Below the pieces are notes generated by a model, which was not told the DNA's origin, searched no databases, and saw only the letters and a program-made list of their open reading frames with translations. Positions 50,815 through 60,561 of a stretch of DNA of 64,000 nt are shown in pieces. This DNA comes from Stenotrophomonas sp. 24(2023) (GTDB lineage: Bacteria > Pseudomonadota > Gammaproteobacteria > Xanthomonadales > Xanthomonadaceae). Both the position numbers and the translations under genes were made by a program. The stretch's first letter is position 1. Each line of letters opens with the position of its first letter. The stretch lies in the NCBI RefSeq assembly GCF_030913365.1, contig NZ_CP133160.1, forward strand, positions 1,240,001 through 1,304,000. The letters run 5' to 3'.

Positions 50815-51866
50815 GCGCGTCCTCCCTGCTGGATCGGCACTGTCACCTGGCAGGCATAGTAGCCCCCGCTCCAGCCGGCCGTCATCCGCGCGGCCGTGCC
50901 GAAACGCCATGACAGGCGATGGCCGATGCTGCGCTGGGCGTGGCCGGCCCCGCGTCCCAGCCGCAGGCCCGGCGCCTGCGGGTCGGGCGCGGGATTGCGT
51001 ACTTCCACCACCAGCATGTCGCCCTGGCAACGCAGCACCAGTTCGATGGTGCCGCCTTCCGGCAGCCGCGAAATGCCATGCAGCACCGCGTTTTCCACCA
51101 GGGGCTGCAGCACCAGCCGTGGCAGCGGCTGCTCCCATGGCAGCGGTTCATCACGCTGCCAGCGCACCTGCAGGCGCTCGCCCAGGCGAAGGGATTCGAT
51201 GGACAGGTAGCGCTCGGCCAGTTCGCATTCGTCGCGCAGCGTCGAATCGCCTTCGCCGGCGCCCAGCGCCGCACGGAACAGATCGGACAGGTCCAGCACG
51301 GCACGCTCGGCCACGGCCGGGTCGCGGTGCAGCAGGCTGGCGATCAGGTTCATGCTGTTGAACAGGAAGTGCGGGCGGATGCGTGCCTGCAGGGCATCGG
51401 CCTCGGCACGGGCATTGGCCTGCACCTGCGCCGCCCAGCGGTCGCTGACGTAGAAATAGCGCAGTGCCAGCGCGGTGATCAGCGCGGTGGTGGCCGCACT
51501 GCCGGAGGTGAAGCGCCAGAAGCTGATGCCCTGGGCAAAAGCGTCACCAAGCACCGCATACAGGGCGTGGATGATGCCTGCGCAGGCCACGGCGATGGTC
51601 GCGGCCACGACAATGGCCGCCACCGCCCCCAGTACCGGCGGCAGGCGCGAAAGCGGCTGGCGCAGCAGGCAGAGGCTGGCACTGACGGCCAGGGCCAGCC
51701 ACAGTGCGAAACCACTGGCCGACAGCAGTTCGCCCACTGTCCAGTGACGGCTGCCATCCGGGGCCAGGGCCAGCAGCACGACCACCAGCTGGGCCATGCC
51801 CAGCATCGCCGCCAGCCGCGGCAGGCGGCACAGTTCCGGCATCCACGGCGGCGTGGCCGGCGCCAT
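50811..51866 (-). CDS. AlgZ/FimS-like LytS-type sensor histidine kinase
   Basis: The 351-residue membrane kinase has about four to six hydrophobic helices in the first 150 residues, then the His_kinase domain with IRPHFLFNSMNLIASLL (phospho-acceptor His in RPHFLFN) and an ATPase part with PLVENAVLHGISRL. This is the atypical LytS/AlgZ class, which pairs with LytTR regulators. It precedes the AlgR-like gene with a four-base overlap. No glycine-rich G2 box of the orthodox type is obvious (GRGAGHAQRSIGHRL is in its place). Confidence 0.87.
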   Translation of the reverse strand: MAPATPPWMPELCRLPRLAAMLGMAQLVVVLLALAPDGSRHWTVGELLSASGFALWLALAVSASLCLLRQPLSRLPPVLGAVAAIVVAATIAVACAGIIHALYAVLGDAFAQGISFWRFTSGSAATTALITALALRYFYVSDRWAAQVQANARAEADALQARIRPHFLFNSMNLIASLLHRDPAVAERAVLDLSDLFRAALGAGEGDSTLRDECELAERYLSIESLRLGERLQVRWQRDEPLPWEQPLPRLVLQPLVENAVLHGISRLPEGGTIELVLRCQGDMLVVEVRNPAPDPQAPGLRLGRGAGHAQRSIGHRLSWRFGTAARMTAGWSGGYYACQVTVPIQQGGRA

Positions 51867-51869
51867 GGT

Positions 51870-52529
51870 TCAGGCCACGCGCAGGCGCTGCTGCAACCAG
51901 TCGCCCAGCGCCTGGATTTCCTCGGCGCAGACCTGGTGGGCCATCGGGTAGCTGTGCCACTGCACGTCCAGGCCTGCATCGCGCAGGGCCTGCGCGCTGT
52001 GCGCGCCCACCGCCTGCGGGATGACCGGATCACCGCTGCCGTGCGCCATGAACACCGGTGCGTCCACGGCGTCATCGGCACGCCGCGCGGTGTCCGCTTC
52101 GGGCAGGTAGGTGGACAGCGCGATCAGCCCGGCCAGCGGTGCGGTGCGCGTCAGGGCGGCGGTCAGGATGACTGCCCCGCCCTGCGAGAAACCGGCCAGG
52201 AAGATGTGGTCGGCGGCGACACCGCGCTCGACCTCACGCGCGATCAGCGCATCCAGTTCCGCCACCGAGGCGTGCACGCCGGCCATATCGGCACGGGAAC
52301 GGAAATCCATGCCCACGATGTCGTACCAGCCGCGCATCGGCACGCCACCATTGATGGTGATCGGGCGCACCGACGCATGCGGGAAGACGAAGCGCAGCGC
52401 CGGCCAGTGCGGGCGCACCAGTTCCGGCACGATCGGCGCGAAATCATGGCCGTCCGCCCCCAGCCCGTGCAGCCAGATGATCGACCACTGCGGCGAAGCG
52501 CCGGTTTCCTGTTCCACGGTCTGCAGCAT
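51870..52529 (-). CDS. Carboxylesterase/phospholipase family alpha/beta hydrolase
   Basis: The 219-residue cytoplasmic hydrolase has the oxyanion-side motif WLHGLGADGHDF, nucleophile Ser115 in GFSQGG, Asp167 in GSGDPVI and His198 in MAHQV. This is the pattern of Pseudomonas EstB-type carboxylesterases and acyl-protein thioesterases. It hydrolyses short-chain esters or lysophospholipids; the natural substrate is unknown. The ATG at 52529 (MLQTVEQETG) is preferred over one six codons upstream. It is three bases upstream of the kinase gene and may be in the same transcript. Confidence 0.88.
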   Translation of the reverse strand: MLQTVEQETGASPQWSIIWLHGLGADGHDFAPIVPELVRPHWPALRFVFPHASVRPITINGGVPMRGWYDIVGMDFRSRADMAGVHASVAELDALIAREVERGVAADHIFLAGFSQGGAVILTAALTRTAPLAGLIALSTYLPEADTARRADDAVDAPVFMAHGSGDPVIPQAVGAHSAQALRDAGLDVQWHSYPMAHQVCAEEIQALGDWLQQRLRVA

Positions 52530-52579
52530 GTTGCGACTCCAAGGCATCTGGGCCGCATTATGCCGCCGGTGGCCGCCGA

Positions 52580-54490
52580 TCAGTACAGCGGCGGCTTTTC
52601 GGCGGCCTCACGGCGCAGCTGGGCGGCACGCACCAGCACCGGCGGCGGCGTGTTCTCCTCAGGGATGTCCAGCAGGCCCCAGCGGTGCATCCAGCTGCCC
52701 GGGCCACGCGAGGAGGTCAGGGCGACCACGGGAATGGCCAGTACCATGCCGGCGATCACCGGCGACATCCATACGGCCAGCGGCGGCGACACCGCCCACG
52801 CCAGCGCCCCCATGAACGCGCCGAACACGCCCAGCCCGCCGTAGCTCCTGAGCAGCTGCCACCAGGAAATCTTGCCATCATCGCGCTGCTGCGCATCCCA
52901 GCCCGAATCACGCCCGGACAGCACTTCGGCCACGCCGCGCGACTGCACGTACATCACCACCGGTGCCATCAGTGCAGCCAGCACGGTTTCCACCAGCATG
53001 GCGATGAAGGCGCGGATGGCGCCGCCACAGCCGCGGCGATCCACCGGGTCCAGCAGCATGGCCAGGTAGCCCAGCACCTTCGGGGCCAGCAGCACGACCA
53101 TCGTCGCGCCGAACAGGCGCACCACCTGCTCTTCGTCCTGCGAGCGCCAGTACACGCTGGGCGACAGGTGCAGCAGGGCGTTGAAGTCGATGCCATCCTG
53201 GAACAGCGGCACGGCGATGCCGATCAGCATCAGCATGGCCCACATCGGCGCGGTGAAATAATGGCCGATGCCGATCAGCATGTGGGTGCGGCTGATCCAG
53301 TGCAGGCCACGGCTGCCGACCACCTTGGCGTGCTGCAGGTTGCCCTGGCACCAGCGGCGGTCGCGCACCAGCAGGTCGGTCAGGGTCGGCGGGCCTTCCT
53401 CGTAGCTGCCCTTCAGGTACGGCACCATGTGCGCGGCCCAGCCGCCACGGCGCATCAGCGCCGCTTCCACGAAATCGTGGCTGAGCACGTGGCCACCGAA
53501 GGGCTTGCGGCCCGGCAGCGCCGGCAGGCCGGCCTGCTCGGCAAAGGCGCGGGTGCGGATGATGGCGTTGTGGCCCCAGTAGTTGCTTTCCGCGCCGTGC
53601 CACCAGGCCACCCCACGGGCGATCACCGGGCCATACACGCGGCCACCGAACTGCTGCATGCGCGAGAACAGGGTGCGTCCGCCGATCACCGCCGGCAGGG
53701 TCTGGATCAGGCCGACATCGGCGTTGTGTTCCATCCCGGCCACCAGGCGCACGATGCTGTCGCCGGTCATCAGGCTGTCCGCGTCCAGGATCAGCATCTG
53801 CGGGTAGGCGCCACCGAAGCGGCGCACCCAGTCGGCGATGTTGCCGGCCTTGCGGCCGCTGTTGTCGCCACGGCGGCGGTAGAACAGGCGGGCATGGCCA
53901 TCGGGGACGGCATCGCGCAGTTCGGCGAACACGGCCTCCTCGGCGTGGGCGATGTCCTCGCGGCGGGTATCGCTGAGCACGAAGAAATCGAAACGGTCGA
54001 GCTGCCCGGTTTCGGCCACCGATTCGTAGATGGCACGCAGGCCGGCCAGCAGGCGGCGCGGGTCTTCGTTGTAGGTGGGCATCAGCAGCGCGGTGCGGCT
54101 GTGCACGACCGGCAACGGCATGTCCGGGTCGATGCCCAGCCGGTAGCCGCGATCGAACACCGCGGTCAGGAAGCCGGCCACGGCGCTGGCGAAGGACAGC
54201 GCGATCCAGGCGAACAGGCCGACGAACAGCACCAGCAGGCAGGCTTCCAGCACGCTGATCCCGTTGACCGACAGCACGCGCCACATCATCCGCGTGGCCA
54301 CGGCGGTCATCGCCACGGTACCGCCGAGGATGTACAGCCGACGCAGGCCGATCATGCGCGGGGAAGTACGGTGCCGCTGTACGTGCAGGCTGCCCTCGCG
54401 CAGGGATTGCTCGGGCATCGCCAACGGTGATTCGGCCGGCAGCAGGGCCTGGCCTGCATCATGCCCGGCGATGGGGGTCTGGGTGGTCAT
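52580..54490 (-). CDS. mdoH: Osmoregulated periplasmic glucan glucosyltransferase
   Basis: The 636-residue inner-membrane enzyme polymerises glucose from UDP-glucose into periplasmic glucans. It has paired N-terminal membrane helices, a GT2 domain ([29 protein letters not shown], and the QxxRW-type [12 protein letters not shown]), and several C-terminal helices. It is shorter than E. coli OpgH (847), like HrpM of Xanthomonas. mdoG is not adjacent, whereas E. coli has an mdoGH operon. Confidence 0.93.
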   Translation of the reverse strand: MTTQTPIAGHDAGQALLPAESPLAMPEQSLREGSLHVQRHRTSPRMIGLRRLYILGGTVAMTAVATRMMWRVLSVNGISVLEACLLVLFVGLFAWIALSFASAVAGFLTAVFDRGYRLGIDPDMPLPVVHSRTALLMPTYNEDPRRLLAGLRAIYESVAETGQLDRFDFFVLSDTRREDIAHAEEAVFAELRDAVPDGHARLFYRRRGDNSGRKAGNIADWVRRFGGAYPQMLILDADSLMTGDSIVRLVAGMEHNADVGLIQTLPAVIGGRTLFSRMQQFGGRVYGPVIARGVAWWHGAESNYWGHNAIIRTRAFAEQAGLPALPGRKPFGGHVLSHDFVEAALMRRGGWAAHMVPYLKGSYEEGPPTLTDLLVRDRRWCQGNLQHAKVVGSRGLHWISRTHMLIGIGHYFTAPMWAMLMLIGIAVPLFQDGIDFNALLHLSPSVYWRSQDEEQVVRLFGATMVVLLAPKVLGYLAMLLDPVDRRGCGGAIRAFIAMLVETVLAALMAPVVMYVQSRGVAEVLSGRDSGWDAQQRDDGKISWWQLLRSYGGLGVFGAFMGALAWAVSPPLAVWMSPVIAGMVLAIPVVALTSSRGPGSWMHRWGLLDIPEENTPPPVLVRAAQLRREAAEKPPLY

Positions 54491-54800
54491 CAGCTACACC
54501 GTCCGGCCCACGCAGAGGGCCGCCCTGGCCGCATCCCGCGCGTGGAAGCTCCTGGCGCGCCGTCCGGGCGCGCGTACTTGTCCTGGCTGCGCCGGCCCGG
54601 GGCCGCGTCGCAGTCGATGTCTGTCACTACCGGAACCCACGCGATCTCCAACGGGCGGATACGAAAAGGCGGCCCAGTCTAGGGGTCAGGATGTAAGCCG
54701 GGTGCGAAGGTATCGCCCGGTGTTTTCGCCCATTCAGCATACAGCAGGCCCGGCCCGCCGCCAGCGCCTGCCGGCACCGGACGTAACCGCCGGTACTGGC
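54491..54800. other. Intergenic stretch between mdoH and the TonB receptor
   Basis: About 310 bases between divergent genes, with the mdoH promoter expected here. No convincing ORF, repeat or RNA gene is seen. Confidence 0.4.
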
Positions 54801-54811
54801 ACGTAACAAAC

Positions 54812-54830
54812 GAGAACGGTTATCATTACG
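54812..54830 (+). promoter_or_regulatory. Candidate Fur box upstream of the TonB receptor
   Basis: GAGAACGGTTATCATTACG matches 13 of 19 positions of the Fur consensus (GATAATGATAATCATTATC), with the right half nearly perfect. It lies about 150 bases before the receptor start in an otherwise GC-rich region, so iron repression of the receptor is likely. Confidence 0.6.
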
Positions 54831-54977
54831 TTAACCAGGCAGGTCCCGGCAACGCCGCGCGACCCACCCAGCCGCGCCGGTCCTGTACCGCGCGCCCGAC
54901 GACCCAGGGAGGGGCGCGGCCTGGTGCCGCCTGCATGCCGCTTCCGCACGGGTCTTCCCCCTCTTACGGAAGTCATC

Positions 54978-57014
54978 ATGCCTGCCAACCTCATTGCCCC
55001 CGTGCGCCCGCTGCGCACCCGCCTGGCCGCCGCCGTGGCCACCGCCTGCCTGCTGCCGCTGCCTGCACTGGCCGCCACCGCCGCCGACGCCTCGACCAAG
55101 GACCTGGACACCGTGGTGGTCACCGCCTCGGGCTACCAGCAGCTGATCAAGGATGCCCCGGCCAGCATCAGCGTCATCACCCGCGAAGACATCGAGCGCC
55201 AGCCGGTGCACGACCTGGCCACCCTGCTCAGCCGCGTGCCCGGCGTGACCGGTGGCCTCAGCGCGGTGGGCGAACAATCCAAGATCAAGCTGCGCGGCAT
55301 GCCGTCCAACTACACGCTGGTACTGGTGGACGGCAAGCGCATGGGCAGTTCGGCCTCGACCAACTACCGCCCCGACCTGGGCCGGCAGGACCTGAACTGG
55401 ATCGCGCCGGACCAGATCGAGCGCATCGAGGTGGTGCGCGGGCCGATGTCCTCGCTGTACGGCTCCGATGCGATGGGCGGGGTGATCAACATCATCACCA
55501 AGCGCATCGGCAAGCAGTGGGGCGGCAGCGCCACCCACAGCTACACCCGCCCGCAGGACGACAAGCGCGGTGACACCCAGCAGATCGGCGCGACCTTCTC
55601 CGGTCCGCTGGGCGAAACGGTGGGCCTGCGCATCGGCGCCAACAGCATGCGCCGCGATTCGGACAGTTCCAACGGCGGCGTTTCCGGCAATGCCTATGCC
55701 GGCGAAAAGGACCGCAACGTGGACGCGCTGCTGGAATGGCGGCCAAGCGAGCGACAGACGGTTTCGCTGGAAGCCGGCCACGGCGTGCAGCAGGCCTTCG
55801 CCAGCCAGGCGCTGGAACGGGAGGGCGACGGCGCCTGGGGCGCCAGTGAACTCAAGCGCACCTCGCTGGGCCTGGCCCACGATGGCAGCTGGGACTTCGG
55901 TACCTCGAAGATCAGCGCCTACCGCACCGAGTACAAGAACGACATCGGCCCCACCGGCCGCTCCGAAGCCACCGACACCATTGTCGAGGGCAGCCTGTCC
56001 ACACCGTTCACCTGGGGCGTGGACCACCAGCTGGCCGTCGGCGGCCAGTGGAAGCGCCAGGAACTGACCAACACCGATACCATCGGCCAGGCCCCGATCG
56101 ACTACGCCGGCAACCCGGTACGCGGCTCGGAACTGCAGGTGGACACCTGGGCGCTGTTCGTTGAAGACGAACTGAAGCTGCACCGCACGCTGGCCCTGAC
56201 CCTGGGCGCGCGCCTGGACCACCACGAGAAATTCGGCAGCCACGTCAGTCCACGGGCCTACCTGGTCTGGCACCCGGGCGAACAGTGGACGATCCGCGGC
56301 GGCGTGTCCAAGGGCTTCCGCGCCCCCAGCCTGACCGAGAATGCCCCCAGTGCCGCCACCCAGTCCGGTGGCCGTGGCTGCACCTCGCTGATCCCGCTGG
56401 GCTACGTGCGCGGTGGCTGCTACATGGCCGGCAATCCGGATCTTGACCCGGAAACCAGCACCAACCGCGAGATCGGCATCAGCTTCGACAACGACGTGCT
56501 GGATGCGGGCGTGACCTACTTCCACACCGATTTCAACAACAAGATCGAGTACGCCGCACTGGGTTACTTCAACGGCTACTGGTGGACGCGCATGACCAAC
56601 ATCGCGCGCGCCCGCACGGCGGGCATGGAAGGCAACGTCAACGTGCGCTTCGGTGAACACTGGCGCTGGCGCACCTCGGCCACCTGGATGAAGGAAGCGA
56701 AAAACCTGACCACCGGCCGCAACCTGATCGACACGCCCGAATTCGCCGGCTACTCGTCGCTGGACTGGACGCCCAGTGCAGCGTTCTCCAGCAGCCTGTC
56801 AGCGCAGTACACCGGCAAGCAGACCGGCGTGGCCAGCACCTTCCTGCGGGCGTACACGCTGTATGACCTGACCGCGGCATGGAACGTCAACGAGGTGCTG
56901 ACCCTGCGTGGCGGCGTGAGCAACCTGGCCGGCAAGAAGGTGTATGCCGACGGCGCCGCCGACTACTTCGTGGCCGGGCGCAGCTGGTTCCTGGGTATCA
57001 CCGCGCGCTTCTGA
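54978..57014 (+). CDS. TonB-dependent siderophore receptor (FepA/CirA-like)
   Basis: The 678-residue outer-membrane receptor has a signal peptide (to about residue 32), a TonB box (DLDTVVVTAS, 42-51), the plug domain (IKLRGMPSNYTLVLVDGKRM, IERIEVVRGPMSSLYGSDAMGGVINIITK) and a 22-strand barrel ending in ITARF. The spacing and the CTSLIP...GGCYMAGN cysteine pair in an extracellular loop resemble enterobactin/colicin receptors such as FepA and CirA. Substrate is probably a catecholate siderophore or its breakdown product, inferred from similarity. No siderophore synthesis genes are nearby. Confidence 0.9.
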   Translation: MPANLIAPVRPLRTRLAAAVATACLLPLPALAATAADASTKDLDTVVVTASGYQQLIKDAPASISVITREDIERQPVHDLATLLSRVPGVTGGLSAVGEQSKIKLRGMPSNYTLVLVDGKRMGSSASTNYRPDLGRQDLNWIAPDQIERIEVVRGPMSSLYGSDAMGGVINIITKRIGKQWGGSATHSYTRPQDDKRGDTQQIGATFSGPLGETVGLRIGANSMRRDSDSSNGGVSGNAYAGEKDRNVDALLEWRPSERQTVSLEAGHGVQQAFASQALEREGDGAWGASELKRTSLGLAHDGSWDFGTSKISAYRTEYKNDIGPTGRSEATDTIVEGSLSTPFTWGVDHQLAVGGQWKRQELTNTDTIGQAPIDYAGNPVRGSELQVDTWALFVEDELKLHRTLALTLGARLDHHEKFGSHVSPRAYLVWHPGEQWTIRGGVSKGFRAPSLTENAPSAATQSGGRGCTSLIPLGYVRGGCYMAGNPDLDPETSTNREIGISFDNDVLDAGVTYFHTDFNNKIEYAALGYFNGYWWTRMTNIARARTAGMEGNVNVRFGEHWRWRTSATWMKEAKNLTTGRNLIDTPEFAGYSSLDWTPSAAFSSSLSAQYTGKQTGVASTFLRAYTLYDLTAAWNVNEVLTLRGGVSNLAGKKVYADGAADYFVAGRSWFLGITARF

Positions 57015-57024
57015 AGGCCGGCGT

Positions 57025-57058
57025 GATCGCGCTGGCCGGTGGCCAGCGCGATCTTCGC
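57025..57058 (+). terminator. Terminator of the TonB receptor gene
   Basis: A 13-bp perfect stem (57025-57037 and 57041-57053) with a GGT loop, followed by TTCGC. It lies ten bases after the stop. Confidence 0.7.
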
Positions 57059-57067
57059 AGGGGGACG

Positions 57068-57238
57068 TCAGGTCGGGTCGGGAACGGCGTCCGCCGTCTC
57101 CTGCGTGGCCGCCGCGCGCGCGCGGCGCATTGCCACCGCCAGCTGCTGGGTGGCGAGCAGTTGTTGTGCCTGCACCACTTCGGGCGTGGGCAGCAGCACC
57201 GGTCCCGGTGCGTTTTCCGGTGTAACAGGTGTGGTCAT
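57068..57238 (-). CDS. Very small protein, 56 residues, unknown function
   Basis: The product starts MTTPVTPENAPGPVLLPTPEV and continues with an alanine- and glutamine-rich helix (VVQAQQLLATQQLAVAMRRARAAA). It is soluble with no signal peptide. What supports it is a perfect GGAGG five bases upstream of the ATG (minus strand) and an ordered composition. It lies between the TonB receptor and the DUF2628 gene. No function can be assigned. Confidence 0.55.
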   Translation of the reverse strand: MTTPVTPENAPGPVLLPTPEVVQAQQLLATQQLAVAMRRARAAATQETADAVPDPT

Positions 57239-57367
57239 GCAACCTCCAAGGACATCCCGCTGCCGGCCGGACACAGCGGGGCCAGCGGCGGAACTGCGCA
57301 CCCTACCCTAAAAAGACGGCAGGTGGGTGACGGCAAAGCTGAACAAAAACGCCGATCAAGGCTGCCT

Positions 57368-57387
57368 ACCGTCACATTTTTGACGGT
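57368..57387. promoter_or_regulatory. Inverted repeat upstream of the DUF2628 gene
   Basis: Arms ACCGTCA and TGACGGT are perfect complements around CATTTT, about 66 bases before the DUF2628 start. It could be a regulator binding site. A Fur-like half site (AAAACGATTACC) lies closer to the gene but is weak. Confidence 0.4.
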
Positions 57388-57452
57388 CGCCACTGGCGGG
57401 CTGAATGCGTCATCTTTAGGATGAAAACGATTACCAACACGGACGTTACCTG

Positions 57453-57839
57453 ATGAACATGATCGACCTTTCCCGCTTCAGCCCGAAGTGGCAGTTCCGC
57501 TTCAACTTCTTCCAGCAGCACGGCAGCCCCAAGGAAGCCGGCTTCAAGCAGGCCTGGAAAGCACTGCCGTTCGGCGAGCGCCTGAAGATCAACATCAACT
57601 TCTTCGCGCTGTTCTTCGGCGCGATCTACCTGTTCATCCTGGGCATGTGGCGCAAGGCGCTGATGCTGATCGGCATCAACGTCGCCCTGGTGCTGGTCAC
57701 CGCGTTCCTGCCCGATTTCGTCGGGCGGGCGGTGTTCGTGGCACTGAACCTGCTGGTGGCGTTCAGCACCAACTACAACTATTACCTCGACCAGGTGCGC
57801 GGCTCGACCAGCTGGAACCCGTTCGAAGGCATGTTCTGA
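57453..57839 (+). CDS. DUF2628 membrane protein (YigF-like)
   Basis: The 128-residue protein has a basic, aromatic N-terminus (FSPKWQFRFNFFQQHG), then NFFALFFGAIYLFILGMWRK and two further hydrophobic helices, and ends in a conserved NYNYYLDQVRG...NPFEGMF. This is the DUF2628 family, of unknown function, in the inner membrane. It lies alone in the plus direction and faces the chemoreceptor gene. A palindrome (57368-57387) lies in its upstream region. Confidence 0.8.
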   Translation: MNMIDLSRFSPKWQFRFNFFQQHGSPKEAGFKQAWKALPFGERLKININFFALFFGAIYLFILGMWRKALMLIGINVALVLVTAFLPDFVGRAVFVALNLLVAFSTNYNYYLDQVRGSTSWNPFEGMF

Positions 57840-57885
57840 CAGCCCTGCACTGACCTGATCCGCCGCAGTCCTGTTGCGGCTTGAT

Positions 57886-57909
57886 GACGCCCGGCCCCGG
57901 CCGGGCGTC
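57886..57909. terminator. Bidirectional hairpin between DUF2628 and chemoreceptor genes
   Basis: An 11-bp stem GACGCCCGGCC/GGCCGGGCGTC between two convergent genes. No long T tract is present on either side, so its strength is uncertain. Confidence 0.55.
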
Positions 57910-57926
57910 GTCGTTGCAGGCCTGGC

Positions 57927-60455
57927 TCACGCCGCGCGGCGTGCGGCCGGTGCGGCCTGCAGGCGGAAGCGGGCCACCGCCACCGCCAGCTGTTCGGCTT
58001 GTTCCTCCATGGCGCGTGCGGCCGCAGTGGCTTCTTCCACCAGCGCGGCGTTCTGCTGGGTGGCTTCGTCCATGTGCACCACGGTCTGGTTGACCTGCTC
58101 GATGCCGGCGCTCTGCTCGCGCGATGCCGCTGAAATCTCGGCCATGATCGCGTTCACCCGGCCCACCTGGCCGACGATGTCCTGCATGGTGCGGCCCGCG
58201 CCGTGCACCAGCTGCGCACCCTGCCCGACCTGGGCCACCGACGTATCGATCAGCCCCTTGATCTCGCGTGCGGCACCGGCCGACCGCTGCGCCAGCGCGC
58301 GTACTTCACTGGCGACCACGGCGAAACCGCGGCCCTGTTCACCGGCCCGTGCCGCTTCCACGGCGGCGTTCAACGCCAGGATGTTGGTCTGGAAGGCGAT
58401 GCCGTCGATCACCGCGATGATGTCGGCGATACGCTGCGACGAGGCCTCGATGCTGGCCATGGTGTCCACCACCTGGCTGACCACCGCACCGCCCTGCCCT
58501 GCGACAGCCGCAGCCGAGGCGGCCAGCTGGTTGGCCTGCACGGCATGGTCGGCATTCTGGCGCACGGTGGAGGTCAGTTCCTCCATCGAGGCGGCGGTCT
58601 CTTCCAGGTTGGCGGCCTGCTGCTCGGTACGCCGCGACAGATCGTTGTTGCCCGCCGCGATCTCGCCGGCCGCCAGGCGGATGCTGGCGGCCGATTGCTG
58701 GATCTGCCCGACGATACCGGTCAGCTGCTCGACCGTGCTGTTGGCATCATCACGCATGCGTGCGAACACGCCCTGGAACTGCCCCTGCATGCGCAGGGTC
58801 AGGTCGCCGGCGGCGATGGCCTGCAGCAGCGTGGACAGGGCGGCCAGGTTGTCATCGCTGACCTGCATCATGGTGTTCAGCGTGGCCACCATGCGGCGGA
58901 AATCGTGCTCGAAGCGCGCTTCATCGCCACGCACGGCGAAATCGCCGGCCGCCGCTGCAGCCGCCAGCTGCTGGATCTGCTCGTTGATGGCCCCCAGGTT
59001 GGCCTTGGTGGTGGCCATCGCCGCGGTGAACGCCGCCCGTTCGCCCGGCAGCGGCTCCATGTCCACGCTCAGGTCGCCCACCGCATAGCGCTGCATCACC
59101 TCGACCAGGCGCTGGGTGACCGCGTTGCCGGCGGCCACCAGCGCGTTGCTGTCGGCCACCATGCGCCCGTACTCGCCGGGGAAGGCGCGCGCGTCCATGC
59201 GGTAGCTCAACTCGCCCTGCGCATGCCGGTGGGCCATCTCCGCCTGCGCGGCCATCACCGCCTGCAGCTGGCCACGCATGGCCTGCATCGACAGCAGCAG
59301 GCGCCCCACTTCGTCATTGCCGGCTGCAGGCAGGGTGGAATCCAGACGCCCGGCGGCCACATCACCTGCCACGCGCACGGCCTGCGCCAGCGGCCGGATC
59401 GCCAACCGCTGCAGCAGCAGGTACACGCCACCACTGAGCGCCAGCGCGGCCACCACGCCCACCAGCAGGATGATCCACAGCAGCTGCCGCGCCTGGGCCA
59501 CGATCACCGCATGCGGCACCACCACGCCCAGTGCGAAACGCTGCGGTGCATCGCCCACCTGCAGCGGCACGTACAGGCGCACGTTGCCGGCCGCATCCGG
59601 TGTAAATGCCTCGAAGGCACGGTTGGCAGCAATCTGCGCCAGCATGCGCTGGGTCAGCGCATCATGGCGCGGCCTGCCGATCTCGGCGGCGTCGGCCGAG
59701 GCCAGCACCACGCCCTTGGGTGAGAGCAGTTCGACATGGCCGGCCCCCATCGGAGTCAGCGTCGCCAGATGCTTCTGCAGGGCCGCCAGCGAGAAATCAA
59801 CGGTGAACACGCCCAGGAACGTGCCGGCGCCATCGATGATCGGCGTGGTCAGCGTGCTCATCAGCACCTGCTTGCCGCCGATGTCATAGGCGTAGGGCTC
59901 GCTCACCTTGGGCTGCCTGTCGCGGCTGGGCACGATGTACCAGTCGGCTGAACCGTCCGCCGCTTCGGTGTAGTCGGTCATCGGCGACTGCTGCGGCCTG
60001 CCGTCCTGCCAGGCCCAGTAGCTCATGAAGCGGCCACTGGCATCGTGCGCTTCGGTGTTGATGAAATCCGCATCCTTGCCATCGAAGGCATTGGCTTCCC
60101 ACATGGTGCTCTTGCCCAGCCACTCCGGGTGCGCCTGCAGCTGCCGCCCGAGGATCGCCGCCAGGCTGGCCCGGTCCGGCGCATCGCCACGGGCGCGCTG
60201 GGCCAGCACGGCTTCCACCATGGCATCGTTGCTGGCAAAGGCCGTGCCCAGGTCGGCGGCCACCTGGCGGGCTTCGGCGGCGGCTTCGCTGGCCATGGTC
60301 TGCCGGGACGCCGCCACCAGCGCCGAACTGGCCTGGCGGTAGATCAACAGGGCCGTGATGCCAAAGCACAGCAGTGCAACCAGGGCGGTGCCCAGCATCA
60401 ACTTGTTGGCGATGCTGCCGGGACGGGCGGCGGCAGCGTGGCGGGACGGAGACAT
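57927..60455 (-). CDS. Methyl-accepting chemotaxis protein with poly-HAMP region
   Basis: The 842-residue receptor has TM1 (18-39), a large periplasmic double-Cache-type sensor (about 40-315, with [15 protein letters not shown] and [17 protein letters not shown]), TM2 (326-349), HAMP (350-402) and the signalling domain with the tip [18 protein letters not shown]. Between them four HAMP-like repeats start with G-[DE]-[LF] at residues 414, 460, 504 and 550. No C-terminal CheR/CheB docking pentapeptide is present. Ligands of such Cache domains are often amino or organic acids; this one is unknown. The start at 60455 excludes an upstream noncoding extension. Confidence 0.93.
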   Translation of the reverse strand: MSPSRHAAAARPGSIANKLMLGTALVALLCFGITALLIYRQASSALVAASRQTMASEAAAEARQVAADLGTAFASNDAMVEAVLAQRARGDAPDRASLAAILGRQLQAHPEWLGKSTMWEANAFDGKDADFINTEAHDASGRFMSYWAWQDGRPQQSPMTDYTEAADGSADWYIVPSRDRQPKVSEPYAYDIGGKQVLMSTLTTPIIDGAGTFLGVFTVDFSLAALQKHLATLTPMGAGHVELLSPKGVVLASADAAEIGRPRHDALTQRMLAQIAANRAFEAFTPDAAGNVRLYVPLQVGDAPQRFALGVVVPHAVIVAQARQLLWIILLVGVVAALALSGGVYLLLQRLAIRPLAQAVRVAGDVAAGRLDSTLPAAGNDEVGRLLLSMQAMRGQLQAVMAAQAEMAHRHAQGELSYRMDARAFPGEYGRMVADSNALVAAGNAVTQRLVEVMQRYAVGDLSVDMEPLPGERAAFTAAMATTKANLGAINEQIQQLAAAAAAGDFAVRGDEARFEHDFRRMVATLNTMMQVSDDNLAALSTLLQAIAAGDLTLRMQGQFQGVFARMRDDANSTVEQLTGIVGQIQQSAASIRLAAGEIAAGNNDLSRRTEQQAANLEETAASMEELTSTVRQNADHAVQANQLAASAAAVAGQGGAVVSQVVDTMASIEASSQRIADIIAVIDGIAFQTNILALNAAVEAARAGEQGRGFAVVASEVRALAQRSAGAAREIKGLIDTSVAQVGQGAQLVHGAGRTMQDIVGQVGRVNAIMAEISAASREQSAGIEQVNQTVVHMDEATQQNAALVEEATAAARAMEEQAEQLAVAVARFRLQAAPAARRAA

Positions 60456-60561
60456 GGAAGGGGGTTCCGTGGCAGGACCAAGGCGCGGCCACGGTGGCCG
60501 TGCACGCTGATAGCGGCCTGGGACGGACAAGGTTGAGCCGCCGGGGCGGCCCCACGGCCCA

